From contig CP136068.1 in NCBI GenBank assembly GCA_032622095.1, forward strand, positions 52,446,443 to 52,510,442: a stretch of 64,000 nucleotides of DNA, given 5' to 3'. A model generated the notes under the pieces. The model had not been told where the DNA came from, did no database searches, and saw nothing but the letters and a program-made list of their open reading frames with translations. How positions within the stretch are numbered: position 1 is the stretch's first letter; each line of letters opens with the position of its first letter. Source of the stretch: Siphonodentalium dalli (lineage: Eukaryota; Mollusca; Scaphopoda; Gadilida; Siphonodentaliidae). Both the position numbers and the translations under genes were made by a program. Shown piece after piece: positions 20,983-37,300 of the stretch.

Positions 20983-23900
20983 AAACCCATGTCGATATGG
21001 AAGACTAAACCCATGTCGATATGGAAGACTGAACCCATGATGACGATATGGATGACTAAACCCATGTCAATATGGATGACTAAACCCATGACGATATGGA
21101 AGACTAAACCCATGTCAATATTGAAGACTAAACCCATGTCAATATGGATGACTAAACCCATGTCAATATGGATGACTAAACCCATGTCAATATGGATGAC
21201 TAAACCCATGTCAATATGGAAGACTAAACCCATGTCAATATGGATGACTGAACCCATGTCAATATGGATGACTAAACCCATGACGATTTGGAAGACTAAA
21301 CCCATGACGATATGGAAGACTAAAACCCATGTCAATATGGAAGACTAAACCCATGTCAATATGGATGACTAAACCCATGTCAATATGAATGACTAAACCC
21401 ATGTCAATATTGAAGACTAAACCCATGTCAATATTGAAGACTGAACCCATGTCAATATGGAAGACTAAACCCATGACGATATGGAAGACTAAACCCATGT
21501 CAATATGGATGACTAAACCCATGTCAATATGGAAAACTAAACCCATGTCAATATGGAAGACTAAACCCATGACGATATGGAAGACTAAACCCATGTCAAT
21601 ATGGAAGACTAAACCCATGTCAATATGGAAGACTAAACCCATGTCAATATTGAAGACTAAACCCATGTCAATATTGAAGACTAAACCCATGTCAATATGG
21701 ATGACTAAACCCATGACGATATGGAAGACTAAACCCATGTCAATATTGAAGACTAAACCCATGTCAATATGGAAGACTAAACCCATGTCAATATGGAAGA
21801 CTAAACCCATGTCAATATGGATGACTAAACCCATGTCAATATGGATGACTAAACCCATGACGATATGGAAGACTAAACCCATGTCAATATGGATGACTAA
21901 ACCCATGTCAATATGGATGACTAAACCCATGTCAATATGGATGACTAAACCCATGTCAATATGGATGACTAAACCCATGACGATATGGAAGACTAAACCC
22001 ATGTCAATATGGATGACTAAACCCATGTCAATATGGAAGACTAAACCCATGTCAATATTGATGACTAAACCCATGACGATATTGATGACTAAACCCATGT
22101 CAATATTGAAGACTAAACCCATGTCAATATGGATGACTAAACCCATGTCAATATGGAAGACTAAACCCATGTCAATATTGAAGACTAAACCCATGTCAAT
22201 ATGGAAGACTAAACCCATGTCAATATGGATGACTAAACCCATGTCAATATGGATGACTAAACCCATGACGATATGGAAGACTAAACCCATGTCAATATGG
22301 ATGACTAAACCCATGTCAATATGGATGACTAAACCCATGACGATATGGAAGACTAAACCCATGTCAATATGGATGACTAAACCCATGTCAATATGGAAGA
22401 CTAAACCCATGTCAATATGGATGACTAAACCCATGTCAATATTGAAGACTAAACCCATGTCAATATGGAAGACTAAACCCATGTCAATATTGAAGACTAA
22501 AGCCATGTCAATATGGAAGACTAAACCCATGTCAATATTGAAGACTAAACCCATGTCAATATGGAAGACTAAACCCATGTCAATATTGAAGACTAAACCC
22601 ATGTCAATATGGAAGACTAAACCCATGTCAATATTGAAGACTAAACCCATGTCAATATGGAAGACTAAACCCATGTCAATATTGAAGACTAAACCCATGT
22701 CAATATGGATGACTAAACCCATGACGATATGGAAGACTAAACCCATGTCAATATGGATGACTAAACCCATGTCAATATGGATGACTAAACCCATGACGAT
22801 ATGGAAGACTAAACCCATGTCAATATGGATGACTAAACCCATGTCAATATGGAAGACTAAACCCATGTCAATATGGAAGACTAAACCCATGTCAATATGG
22901 TAGACTAAACCCATGTCAATATTGATGACTAAACCCATGTCAATATGGAAGACTAAACCCATGTCAATATGGATGACTAAACCCATGACGATATGGAAGA
23001 CTAAACCCATGTCAATATTGAAGACTAAACCCATGTCAATATTGATGACTAAACCCATGTCAATATGGAATACTAAACCCATGTCAATATTGATGACTAA
23101 ACCCATGTCAATATGGAAGACTAAACCCATGTCAATATGGATGACTAAACCCATGTCAATATGGAAGACTAAACCCATGTCAATATTGATGACTAAACCC
23201 ATGTCAATATGGAAGACTAAACCCATGTCAATATGGATGACTAAACCCATGTCAATATTGATGACTAAACCCATGTCAATATTGAAGACTAAACCCATGT
23301 CAATATGGATGACTAAACCCATGTCAATATTGATGACTAAACCCATGTCAATATGGAAGACTAAACCCATGTTAATATGGAAGACTAAACCCATGTCAAT
23401 ATGGAAGACTAAACCCATGTCAATATGGATGACTAAACCCATGTCAATATGGATGACTAAACCCATGTCAATATGGAAGACTAAACCCATGTCAATATGG
23501 AAGACTAAACCCATGTCAATATGGATGACTAAACCCATGACGATATGGAAGACTAAACCCATGTCAATATGGAAGACTAAACCCATGTCAATATTGATGA
23601 CTAAACCCATGTCAATATGGAAGACTAAACCCATGTCAATATTGAAGACTAAACCCATGACGATATGGATGACTAAACCCATGTCAATATGGAAGACTAA
23701 ACCCATGTCAATATGGATGACTAAACCCATGTCAATATGGATGACTAAACCCATGTCAATATGGATGACTAAACCCATGTCAATATGGATGACTAAACCC
23801 ATGTCAATATGGATGACTAAACCCATGACGATATGGAAGACTAAACCCATGTCAATATGGATGACTAAACCCATGTCAATATGGAAGACTAAACCCATGT

Positions 23901-26900
23901 CAATATTGATGACTAAACCCATGACGATATTGATGACTAAACCCATGTCAATATTGAAGACTAAACCCATGTCAATATGGATGACTAAACCCATGTCAAT
24001 ATGGAAGACTAAACCCATGTCAATATTGAAGACTAAACCCATGTCAATATGGAAGACTAAACCAATGTCAATATGGATGACTAAACCCATGTCAATATGG
24101 ATGACTAAACCCATGTCAATATGGAAGACTAAACCCATGTCAATATGGATGACTAAACCCATGTCAATATGGATGACTAAACCCATGTCAATATGGAAGA
24201 CTAAACCCATGTCAATATGGATGACTAAACCCATGTCAATATGGATGACTAAACCCATGTCAATATGGATGACTAAACCCATGTCAATATGGATGACTAA
24301 ACCCATGTCAATATGGAAGACTAAACCCATGTCAATATGGATGACTAAACCCATGTCAATATGGATGACTAAACCCATGTCAATATGGAAGACTGAACCC
24401 ATGTCAATATGGAAGACTAAACCCATGTCAATATGGAAGACTAAACACATGACGATATGGATGACTAAACCCATGTCAATATTGAAGACTAAACCCATGT
24501 CAATATGGATGACTAAACCCATGTCAATATGGAAGACTAAACCCATGACGATATGGAAGACTAAACCCATGTCAATATGGAAGACTAAACCCATGTCAAT
24601 ATGGATGACTAAACCCATGTCAATATGGATGACTAAACCCATGACGATATGGATGACTAAACCCATGTCAATATTGAAGACTAAACCCATGTCAATATGG
24701 ATGACTAAACCCATGTCAATATGGATGACTAAACCCATGTCAATATGGATGACTAAACCCATGTCAATATGGAAGACTAAACCCATATCAATATGGATGA
24801 CTAAACCCATGTCAATATGGAAGACTAAACCCATGTCAATATGGAAGACTAAACCCATGACGATATGGATGACTAAACCCATGTCAATATTGAAGACTAA
24901 ACCCATGTCAATATTGAAGACTAAACCCATGTCAATATGGATGACTAAACCCATGTCAATATGGATGACTAAACCCATGTCAATATGGAAGACTAAACCC
25001 ATGTCAATATGGATGACTAAACCCATGTCAATATGGAAGACTAAACCCATGTCAATATGGAAGACTAAACCCATGATGATATGGATGACTGAACCCATGT
25101 CAATATGGATGACTAAACCCATGTCAATATGGATGACTAAACCCATGACGATATGGATGACTAAACCCATGTCAATATTGAAGACTAAACCCATGTCAAT
25201 ATGGATGAATAAACCCATGTCAATATGGATGACTAAACCCATGACGATATGGATGACTAAACCCATGTCAATATGGAAGACTAAACCCATGTCAATATGG
25301 ATGACTAAACCCATGATGATATGGATGACTAAACCCATGATGATATGGATGACTAAACCCATGTCAATATGGAAGACTAAACCCATGTCAATATGGAAGA
25401 CTAAACCCATGTCAATATTGAAGACTAAACCCATGTCAATATTGAAGACTAAACCCATGTCAATATTGAAGACTAAACCCATGTCAATATGGAAGACTAA
25501 ACCCATGTCAATATTGAAGACTAAACCCATGTCAATATGGATGACTAAACCCATGTCAATATGGATGACTAAACCCATGTCAATATGGATGACTAAACCC
25601 ATGTCAATATTGAAGACTAAACCCATGTCAATATGGGTGACTAAACCCATGTCAATATGGATGACTAAACCCATGACGATATGGATGACTAAACCCATGT
25701 CAATATGGAAGACTAAACCCATGTCAATATGGAAGACTAAACCCATGTCAATATTGAAGACTAAACCCATGTCAATATTGAAGACTAAACCCATGTCAAT
25801 ATGGATGACTAAACCCATGTCAATATGGATGACTAAACCCATGTCAATATGGAAGACTAAACCCATGTCAATATTGAAGACTAAACCCATGACGATATGG
25901 AAGACTAAACCCATGTCGATATGGATGACTAAACCCATGTCAATATGGATGACTAAACCCATGACGATATGGAAGACTAAACCCATGTCAATATGGATGA
26001 CTAAACCCATGACGATATGGAAGACTAAACCCATGTCAATATGGATGACTAAACCCATGTCAATATGGAAGACTAAACCCATGTCAATATGGAAGACTAA
26101 ACCCATGTCAATATGGATGACTAAACCCATGTCAATATGGAAGACTAAACCCATGTCAATATGGATGACTAAACCCATGTCAATATGGATGACTAAACCC
26201 ATGACGATATGGATGACTAAACCCATGTCAATATGGAAGACTAAACCCATGTCAATATGGAAGACTAAACCCATGTCAATATGGAAGACTAAACCCATGT
26301 CAATATGGTAGACTAAACCCATGTCAATATGGAAGACTAAACCCATGTCAATATTGAAGACTAAACCCATGTCAATATTGAAGACTAAACCCATGTCAAT
26401 ATGGATGACTAAACCCATGTCAATATGGATGACTAAACCCATGTCAATATGGAAGACTAAACCCATGTCAATATTGAAGACTAAACCCATGACGATATGG
26501 AAGACTAAACCCATGTCAATATGGATGACTAAACCCATGTCAATATGGATGACTAAACCCATGGCGATATGGAAGACTAAACCCATGTCAATATGGAAGA
26601 CTAAACCCATGTCAATATGGATGACTAAACCCATGTCAATATGGATGACTAAACCCATGTCAATATGGATGACTAAACCCATGTCAATATGGAAGACTAA
26701 ACCCATGTCAATATGGATGACTAAACCCATGTCAATATGGATGACTAAACCCATGTCAATATGGATGACTAAACCCATGTCAATATGGAAGACTAAACCC
26801 ATGACGATATGGAAGACTAAACCCATGTCAATATGGATGACTAAACCCATGTCAATATGGATGACTAAACCCATGACGATATGGAAGACTAAACCCATGT

Positions 26901-27786
26901 CAATATGGATGACTAAACCCATGTCAATATGGAAGACTAAACACATGTCAATATTGATGACTAAACCCATGACGATATTGATGACTAAACCCATGTCAAT
27001 ATTGAAGACTAAACCCATGTCAATATGGATGACTAAACCCATGTCAATATGGAAGACTAAACCCATGTCAATATTGAAGACTAAACCCATGTCAATATGG
27101 AAGACTAAACCCATGTCAATATGGATGACTAAACCCATGTCAATATGGATGACTAAACCCATGACGATATGGAAGACTAAACCCATGTCAATATGGATGA
27201 CTAAACCCATGTCAATATGGATGACTAAACCCATGACGATATGGAAGACTAAACCCATGTCAATATGGATGACTAAACCCATGTCAATATGGAAGACTAA
27301 ACCCATGTCAATATGGATGACTAAACCCATGTCAATATTGAAGACTAAACCCATGTCAATATGAAAGACTAAACCCATGTCAATATTGAAGACTAAACCC
27401 ATGTCAATATGGAAGACTAAACCCATGTCAATATTGAAGACTAAACCCATGACGATATGGAAGACTAAACCCATGTCAATATGGATGACTAAACCCATGT
27501 CAATATGGAAGACTAAACCCATGTCAATATGGAAGACTAAACCCATGTCAATATGGTAGACTAAACCCATGTCAATATTGATGACTAAACCCATGTCAAT
27601 ATGGAAGACTAAACCCATGTCAATATGGATGACTAAACCCATGACGATATGGAAGACTAAACCCATGTCAATATTGAAGACTAAACCCATGTCAATATTG
27701 ATGACTAAACCCATGTCAATATGGAATACTAAACCCATGTCAATATTGATGACTAAACCCATGTCAATATGGAAGACTAAACCCAT

Positions 27787-28140
27787 GTCAATATGGATAT
27801 ATGGATGACTAAACCCATGTCAATATGGAAGACTAAACCCATGTCAATATTGATGACTAAACCCATGTCAATATGGATGACTAAACCCATGTCAATATGG
27901 AAGACTAAACCCATGTCAATATTGATGACTAAACCCATGTCAATATTGAAGACTAAACCCATGTCAATATGGATGACTAAACCCATGTCAATATGGAAGA
28001 CTAAACCCATGTCAATATGGATGACTAAACCCATGTCAATATGGATGACTAAACCCATGTCAATATGGAAGACTAAACCCATGTCAATATGGAAGACTAA
28101 ACCCATGTCAATATGGATGACTAAACCCATGGAAGACTAA
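27787..28140. repeat. Satellite segment with balanced 8-bp insertion and deletion
   Basis: At about 27,796 one unit is 32 bp (an extra ATATATGG-type step) and at about 28,128 one unit is only 16 bp (CCCATGGAAGACTAAA). The two shifts cancel, so register is restored. In this segment the order of two neighbouring unit types is also swapped relative to copy 2 at 35,827-36,180, which has only 24-bp units. Confidence 0.85.
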
Positions 28141-29507
28141 ACCCATGTCAATATGGAAGACTAAACCCATGTCAATATTGATGACTAAACCCATGTCAAT
28201 ATGGAAGACTAAACCCATGTCAATATTGAAGACTAAACCCATGACGATATGGATGACTAAACCCATGTCAATATGGAAGACTAAAACCATGTCAATATGG
28301 ATGACTAAACCCATGTCAATATGGATGACTAAACCCATGTCAATATGGATGACTAAACCCATGTCAATATGGATGACTAAACCCATGTCAATATGGATGA
28401 CTAAACCCATGACGATATGGAAGACTAAACCCATGTCAATATGGATGACTAAACCCATGTCAATATGGAAGACTAAACCCATGTCAATATTGATGACTAA
28501 ACCCATGACGATATTGATGACTAAACCCATGTCAATATTGAAGACTAAACCCATGTCAATATGGATGACTAAACCCATGTCAATATGGAAGACTAAACCC
28601 ATGTCAATATTGAAGACTAAACCCATGTCAATATGGAAGACTAAACCCATGTCAATATGGATGACTAAACCCATGTCAATATGGATGACTAAACCCATGT
28701 CAATATGGAAGACTAAACCCATGTCAATATGGATGACTAAACCCATGTCAATATGGATGACTAAACCCATGTCAATATGGAAGACTAAACCCATGTCAAT
28801 ATGGATGACTAAACCCATGTCAATATGGATGACTAAACCCATGTCAATATGGATGACTAAACCCATGTCAATATGGATGACTAAACCCATGTCAATATGG
28901 AAGACTAAACCCATGTCAATATGGATGACTAAACCCATGTCAATATGGATGACTAAACCCATGTCAATATGGAAGACTGAACCCATGTCAATATGGAAGA
29001 CTAAACCCATGTCAATATGGAAGACTAAACACATGACGATATGGATGACTAAACCCATGTCAATATTGAAGACTAAACCCATGTCAATATGGATGACTAA
29101 ACCCATGTCAATATGGAAGACTAAACCCATGACGATATGGAAGACTAAACCCATGTCAATATGGAAGACTAAACCCATGTCAATATGGATGACTAAACCC
29201 ATGTCAATATGGATGACTAAACCCATGACGATATGGATGACTAAACCCATGTCAATATTGAAGACTAAACCCATGTCAATATGGATGACTAAACCCATGT
29301 CAATATGGATGACTAAACCCATGTCAATATGGATGACTAAACCCATGTCAATATGGAAGACTAAACCCATATCAATATGGATGACTAAACCCATGTCAAT
29401 ATGGAAGACTAAACCCATGTCAATATGGAAGACTAAACCCATGACGATATGGATGACTAAACCCATGTCAATATTGAAGACTAAACCCATGTCAATATTG
29501 AAGACTA

Positions 29508-30611
29508 AACCCATGTCAATATGGATGACTAAACCCATGTCAATATGGATGACTAAACCCATGTCAATATGGAAGACTAAACCCATGTCAATATGGATGA
29601 CTAAACCCATGTCAATATGGAAGACTAAACCCATGTCAATATGGAAGACTAAACCCATGATGATATGGATGACTGAACCCATGTCAATATGGATGACTAA
29701 ACCCATGTCAATATGGATGACTAAACCCATGACGATATGGATGACTAAACCCATGTCAATATTGAAGACTAAACCCATGTCAATATGGATGAATAAACCC
29801 ATGTCAATATGGATGACTAAACCCATGACGATATGGATGACTAAACCCATGTCAATATGGAAGACTAAACCCATGTCAATATGGATGACTAAACCCATGA
29901 TGATATGGATGACTAAACCCATGATGATATGGATGACTAAACCCATGTCAATATGGAAGACTAAACCCATGTCAATATGGAAGACTAAACCCATGTCAAT
30001 ATTGAAGACTAAACCCATGTCAATATTGAAGACTAAACCCATGTCAATATTGAAGACTAAACCCATGTCAATATGGATGACTAAACCCATGTCAATATGG
30101 ATGACTAAACCCATGTCAATATGGAAGACTAAACCCATGTCAATATGGATGACTAAACCCATGTCAATATGGAAGACTAAACCCATGTCAATATGGAAGA
30201 CTAAACCCATGATGATATGGATGACTGAACCCATGTCAATATGGATGACTAAACCCATGTCAATATGGATGACTAAACCCATGACGATATGGATGACTAA
30301 ACCCATGTCAATATTGAAGACTAAACCCATGTCAATATGGATGAATAAACCCATGTCAATATGGATGACTAAACCCATGACGATATGGATGACTAAACCC
30401 ATGTCAATATGGAAGACTAAACCCATGTCAATATGGATGACTAAACCCATGATGATATGGATGACTAAACCCATGATGATATGGATGACTAAACCCATGT
30501 CAATATGGAAGACTAAACCCATGTCAATATGGAAGACTAAACCCATGTCAATATTGAAGACTAAACCCATGTCAATATTGAAGACTAAACCCATGTCAAT
30601 ATTGAAGACTA
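29508..30611. repeat. 552-bp tandem duplication inside the satellite
   Basis: The marker ATGATGATATGGATGACTGA occurs at about 29,657 and again at 30,209 (552 bp, 23 units), and the surrounding unit order repeats. The same pair is present at 37,697 and 38,249, so this duplication is older than the 8,040-bp one. The single-copy equivalent is at 25,073. The boundaries given are approximate. Confidence 0.75.
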
Positions 30612-31319
30612 AACCCATGTCAATATGGAAGACTAAACCCATGTCAATATTGAAGACTAAACCCATGTCAATATGGATGACTAAACCCATGTCAATATGG
30701 ATGACTAAACCCATGTCAATATGGATGACTAAACCCATGTCAATATTGAAGACTAAACCCATGTCAATATGGGTGACTAAACCCATGTCAATATGGATGA
30801 CTAAACCCATGACGATATGGATGACTAAACCCATGTCAATATGGAAGACTAAACCCATGTCAATATGGAAGACTAAACCCATGTCAATATTGAAGACTAA
30901 ACCCATGTCAATATTGAAGACTAAACCCATGTCAATATGGATGACTAAACCCATGTCAATATGGATGACTAAACCCATGTCAATATGGAAGACTAAACCC
31001 ATGTCAATATTGAAGACTAAACCCATGCCGATATGGAAGACTAAACCCATGTCAATATGGATGACTAAACCCATGTCAATATGGATGACTAAACCCATGA
31101 CGATATGGAAGACTAAACCCATGTCAATATGGATGACTAAACCCATGACGATATGGAAGACTAAACCCATGTCAATATGGATGACTAAACCCATGTCAAT
31201 ATGGAAGACTAAACCCATGTCAATATGGAAGACTAAACCCATGTCAATATGGATGACTAAACCCATGTCAATATGGAAGACTAAACCCATGTCAATATGG
31301 ATGACTAAACCCATGTCAA

Positions 31320-34300
31320 TATTGAAGACTAAACCCATGTCAATATGGATGACTAAACCCATGTCAATATTGATGACTAAACCCATGTCAATATGGAAGA
31401 CTAAACCCATGTTAATATGGAAGACTAAACCCATGTCAATATGGAAGACTAAACCCATGTCAATATGGATGACTAAACCCATGTCAATATGGATGACTAA
31501 ACCCATGTCAATATGGAAGACTAAACCCATGTCAATATGGAAGACTAAACCCATGTCAATATGGATGACTAAACCCATGACGATATGGAAGACTAAACCC
31601 ATGTCAATATGGAAGACTAAACCCATGTCAATATTGATGACTAAACCCATGTCAATATGGAAGACTAAACCCATGTCAATATTGAAGACTAAACCCATGA
31701 CGATATGGATGACTAAACCCATGTCAATATGGAAGACTAAACCCATGTCAATATGGATGACTAAACCCATGTCAATATGGATGACTAAACCCATGTCAAT
31801 ATGGATGACTAAACCCATGTCAATATGGATGACTAAACCCATGTCAATATGGATGACTAAACCCATGACGATATGGAAGACTAAACCCATGTCAATATGG
31901 ATGACTAAACCCATGTCAATATGGAAGACTAAACCCATGTCAATATTGATGACTAAACCCATGACGATATTGATGACTAAACCCATGTCAATATTGAAGA
32001 CTAAACCCATGTCAATATGGATGACTAAACCCATGTCAATATGGAAGACTAAACCCATGTCAATATTGAAGACTAAACCCATGTCAATATGGAAGACTAA
32101 ACCAATGTCAATATGGATGACTAAACCCATGTCAATATGGATGACTAAACCCATGTCAATATGGAAGACTAAACCCATGTCAATATGGATGACTAAACCC
32201 ATGTCAATATGGATGACTAAACCCATGTCAATATGGAAGACTAAACCCATGTCAATATGGATGACTAAACCCATGTCAATATGGATGACTAAACCCATGT
32301 CAATATGGATGACTAAACCCATGTCAATATGGATGACTAAACCCATGTCAATATGGAAGACTAAACCCATGTCAATATGGATGACTAAACCCATGTCAAT
32401 ATGGATGACTAAACCCATGTCAATATGGAAGACTGAACCCATGTCAATATGGAAGACTAAACCCATGTCAATATGGAAGACTAAACACATGACGATATGG
32501 ATGACTAAACCCATGTCAATATTGAAGACTAAACCCATGTCAATATGGATGACTAAACCCATGTCAATATGGAAGACTAAACCCATGACGATATGGAAGA
32601 CTAAACCCATGTCAATATGGAAGACTAAACCCATGTCAATATGGATGACTAAACCCATGTCAATATGGATGACTAAACCCATGACGATATGGATGACTAA
32701 ACCCATGTCAATATTGAAGACTAAACCCATGTCAATATGGATGACTAAACCCATGTCAATATGGATGACTAAACCCATGTCAATATGGATGACTAAACCC
32801 ATGTCAATATGGAAGACTAAACCCATATCAATATGGATGACTAAACCCATGTCAATATGGAAGACTAAACCCATGTCAATATGGAAGACTAAACCCATGA
32901 CGATATGGATGACTAAACCCATGTCAATATTGAAGACTAAACCCATGTCAATATTGAAGACTAAACCCATGTCAATATGGATGACTAAACCCATGTCAAT
33001 ATGGATGACTAAACCCATGTCAATATGGAAGACTAAACCCATGTCAATATGGATGACTAAACCCATGTCAATATGGAAGACTAAACCCATGTCAATATGG
33101 AAGACTAAACCCATGATGATATGGATGACTGAACCCATGTCAATATGGATGACTAAACCCATGTCAATATGGATGACTAAACCCATGACGATATGGATGA
33201 CTAAACCCATGTCAATATTGAAGACTAAACCCATGTCAATATGGATGAATAAACCCATGTCAATATGGATGACTAAACCCATGACGATATGGATGACTAA
33301 ACCCATGTCAATATGGAAGACTAAACCCATGTCAATATGGATGACTAAACCCATGATGATATGGATGACTAAACCCATGATGATATGGATGACTAAACCC
33401 ATGTCAATATGGAAGACTAAACCCATGTCAATATGGAAGACTAAACCCATGTCAATATTGAAGACTAAACCCATGTCAATATTGAAGACTAAACCCATGT
33501 CAATATTGAAGACTAAACCCATGTCAATATGGAAGACTAAACCCATGTCAATATTGAAGACTAAACCCATGTCAATATGGATGACTAAACCCATGTCAAT
33601 ATGGATGACTAAACCCATGTCAATATGGATGACTAAACCCATGTCAATATTGAAGACTAAACCCATGTCAATATGGGTGACTAAACCCATGTCAATATGG
33701 ATGACTAAACCCATGACGATATGGATGACTAAACCCATGTCAATATGGAAGACTAAACCCATGTCAATATGGAAGACTAAACCCATGTCAATATTGAAGA
33801 CTAAACCCATGTCAATATTGAAGACTAAATCCATGTCAATATGGATGACTAAACCCATGTCAATATGGATGACTAAACCCATGTCAATATGGAAGACTAA
33901 ACCCATGTCAATATTGAAGACTAAACCCATGACGATATGGAAGACTAAACCCATGTCGATATGGATGACTAAACCCATGTCAATATGGATGACTAAACCC
34001 ATGACGATATGGAAGACTAAACCCATGTCAATATGGATGACTAAACCCATGACGATATGGAAGACTAAACCCATGTCAATATGGATGACTAAACCCATGT
34101 CAATATGGAAGACTAAACCCATGTCAATATGGAAGACTAAACCCATGTCAATATGGATGACTAAACCCATGTCAATATGGAAGACTAAACCCATGTCAAT
34201 ATGGATGACTAAACCCATGTCAATATGGATGACTAAACCCATGACGATATGGATGACTAAACCCATGTCAATATGGAAGACTAAACCCATGTCAATATGG

Positions 34301-37300
34301 AAGACTAAACCCATGTCAATATGGAAGACTAAACCCATGTCAATATGGTAGACTAAACCCATGTCAATATGGAAGACTAAACCCATGTCAATATTGAAGA
34401 CTAAACCCATGTCAATATTGAAGACTAAACCCATGTCAATATGGATGACTAAACCCATGTCAATATGGATGACTAAACCCATGTCAATATGGAAGACTAA
34501 ACCCATGTCAATATTGAAGACTAAACCCATGACGATATGGAAGACTAAACCCATGTCAATATGGATGACTAAACCCATGTCAATATGGATGACTAAACCC
34601 ATGGCGATATGGAAGACTAAACCCATGTCAATATGGAAGACTAAACCCATGTCAATATGGATGACTAAACCCATGTCAATATGGATGACTAAACCCATGT
34701 CAATATGGATGACTAAACCCATGTCAATATGGAAGACTAAACCCATGTCAATATGGATGACTAAACCCATGTCAATATGGATGACTAAACCCATGTCAAT
34801 ATGGATGACTAAACCCATGTCAATATGGAAGACTAAACCCATGACGATATGGAAGACTAAACCCATGTCAATATGGATGACTAAACCCATGTCAATATGG
34901 ATGACTAAACCCATGACGATATGGAAGACTAAACCCATGTCAATATGGATGACTAAACCCATGTCAATATGGAAGACTAAACACATGTCAATATTGATGA
35001 CTAAACCCATGACGATATTGATGACTAAACCCATGTCAATATTGAAGACTAAACCCATGTCAATATGGATGACTAAACCCATGTCAATATGGAAGACTAA
35101 ACCCATGTCAATATTGAAGACTAAACCCATGTCAATATGGAAGACTAAACCCATGTCAATATGGATGACTAAACCCATGTCAATATGGATGACTAAACCC
35201 ATGACGATATGGAAGACTAAACCCATGTCAATATGGATGACTAAACCCATGTCAATATGGATGACTAAACCCATGACGATATGGAAGACTAAACCCATGT
35301 CAATATGGATGACTAAACCCATGTCAATATGGAAGACTAAACCCATGTCAATATGGATGACTAAACCCATGTCAATATTGAAGACTAAACCCATGTCAAT
35401 ATGAAAGACTAAACCCATGTCAATATTGAAGACTAAACCCATGTCAATATGGAAGACTAAACCCATGTCAATATTGAAGACTAAACCCATGACGATATGG
35501 AAGACTAAACCCATGTCAATATGGATGACTAAACCCATGTCAATATGGAAGACTAAACCCATGTCAATATGGAAGACTAAACCCATGTCAATATGGTAGA
35601 CTAAACCCATGTCAATATTGATGACTAAACCCATGTCAATATGGAAGACTAAACCCATGTCAATATGGATGACTAAACCCATGACGATATGGAAGACTAA
35701 ACCCATGTCAATATTGAAGACTAAACCCATGTCAATATTGATGACTAAACCCATGTCAATATGGAATACTAAACCCATGTCAATATTGATGACTAAACCC
35801 ATGTCAATATGGAAGACTAAACCCATGTCAATATGGATGACTAAACCCATGTCAATATGGAAGACTAAACCCATGTCAATATTGATGACTAAACCCATGT
35901 CAATATGGAAGACTAAACCCATGTCAATATGGATGACTAAACCCATGTCAATATTGATGACTAAACCCATGTCAATATTGAAGACTAAACCCATGTCAAT
36001 ATGGATGACTAAACCCATGTCAATATGGAAGACTAAACCCATGTCAATATGGATGACTAAACCCATGTCAATATGGATGACTAAACCCATGTCAATATGG
36101 AAGACTAAACCCATGTCAATATGGAAGACTAAACCCATGTCAATATGGATGACTAAACCCATGACGATATGGAAGACTAAACCCATGTCAATATGGAAGA
36201 CTAAACCCATGTCAATATTGATGACTAAACCCATGTCAATATGGAAGACTAAACCCATGTCAATATTGAAGACTAAACCCATGACGATATGGATGACTAA
36301 ACCCATGTCAATATGGAAGACTAAAACCATGTCAATATGGATGACTAAACCCATGTCAATATGGATGACTAAACCCATGTCAATATGGATGACTAAACCC
36401 ATGTCAATATGGATGACTAAACCCATGTCAATATGGATGACTAAACCCATGACGATATGGAAGACTAAACCCATGTCAATATGGATGACTAAACCCATGT
36501 CAATATGGAAGACTAAACCCATGTCAATATTGATGACTAAACCCATGACGATATTGATGACTAAACCCATGTCAATATTGAAGACTAAACCCATGTCAAT
36601 ATGGATGACTAAACCCATGTCAATATGGAAGACTAAACCCATGTCAATATTGAAGACTAAACCCATGTCAATATGGAAGACTAAACCCATGTCAATATGG
36701 ATGACTAAACCCATGTCAATATGGATGACTAAACCCATGTCAATATGGAAGACTAAACCCATGTCAATATGGATGACTAAACCCATGTCAATATGGATGA
36801 CTAAACCCATGTCAATATGGAAGACTAAACCCATGTCAATATGGATGACTAAACCCATGTCAATATGGATGACTAAACCCATGTCAATATGGATGACTAA
36901 ACCCATGTCAATATGGATGACTAAACCCATGTCAATATGGAAGACTAAACCCATGTCAATATGGATGACTAAACCCATGTCAATATGGATGACTAAACCC
37001 ATGTCAATATGGAAGACTGAACCCATGTCAATATGGAAGACTAAACCCATGTCAATATGGAAGACTAAACACATGACGATATGGATGACTAAACCCATGT
37101 CAATATTGAAGACTAAACCCATGTCAATATGGATGACTAAACCCATGTCAATATGGAAGACTAAACCCATGACGATATGGAAGACTAAACCCATGTCAAT
37201 ATGGAAGACTAAACCCATGTCAATATGGATGACTAAACCCATGTCAATATGGATGACTAAACCCATGACGATATGGATGACTAAACCCATGTCAATATTG

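Larger units (their letters stand above)
23280..31319. repeat. Satellite higher-order block, copy 1 (8,040 bp)
   Basis: Rare marker units recur exactly 8,040 bp (335 units) later. Examples are ACCAATG at 24,062 and 32,102, ATGGCGATATGG at about 26,562 and 34,602, ATGAAAGAC at 27,361 and 35,401, ATGGTAGAC at about 26,306 and 34,346, and ATGCCGATATGG at about 31,025 and 39,065. The match starts near 23,280 and ends near 31,320, where copy 2 begins, so this is a tandem duplication. The copies are nearly identical apart from the 27,787-28,140 segment and scattered single bases. Confidence 0.85.
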
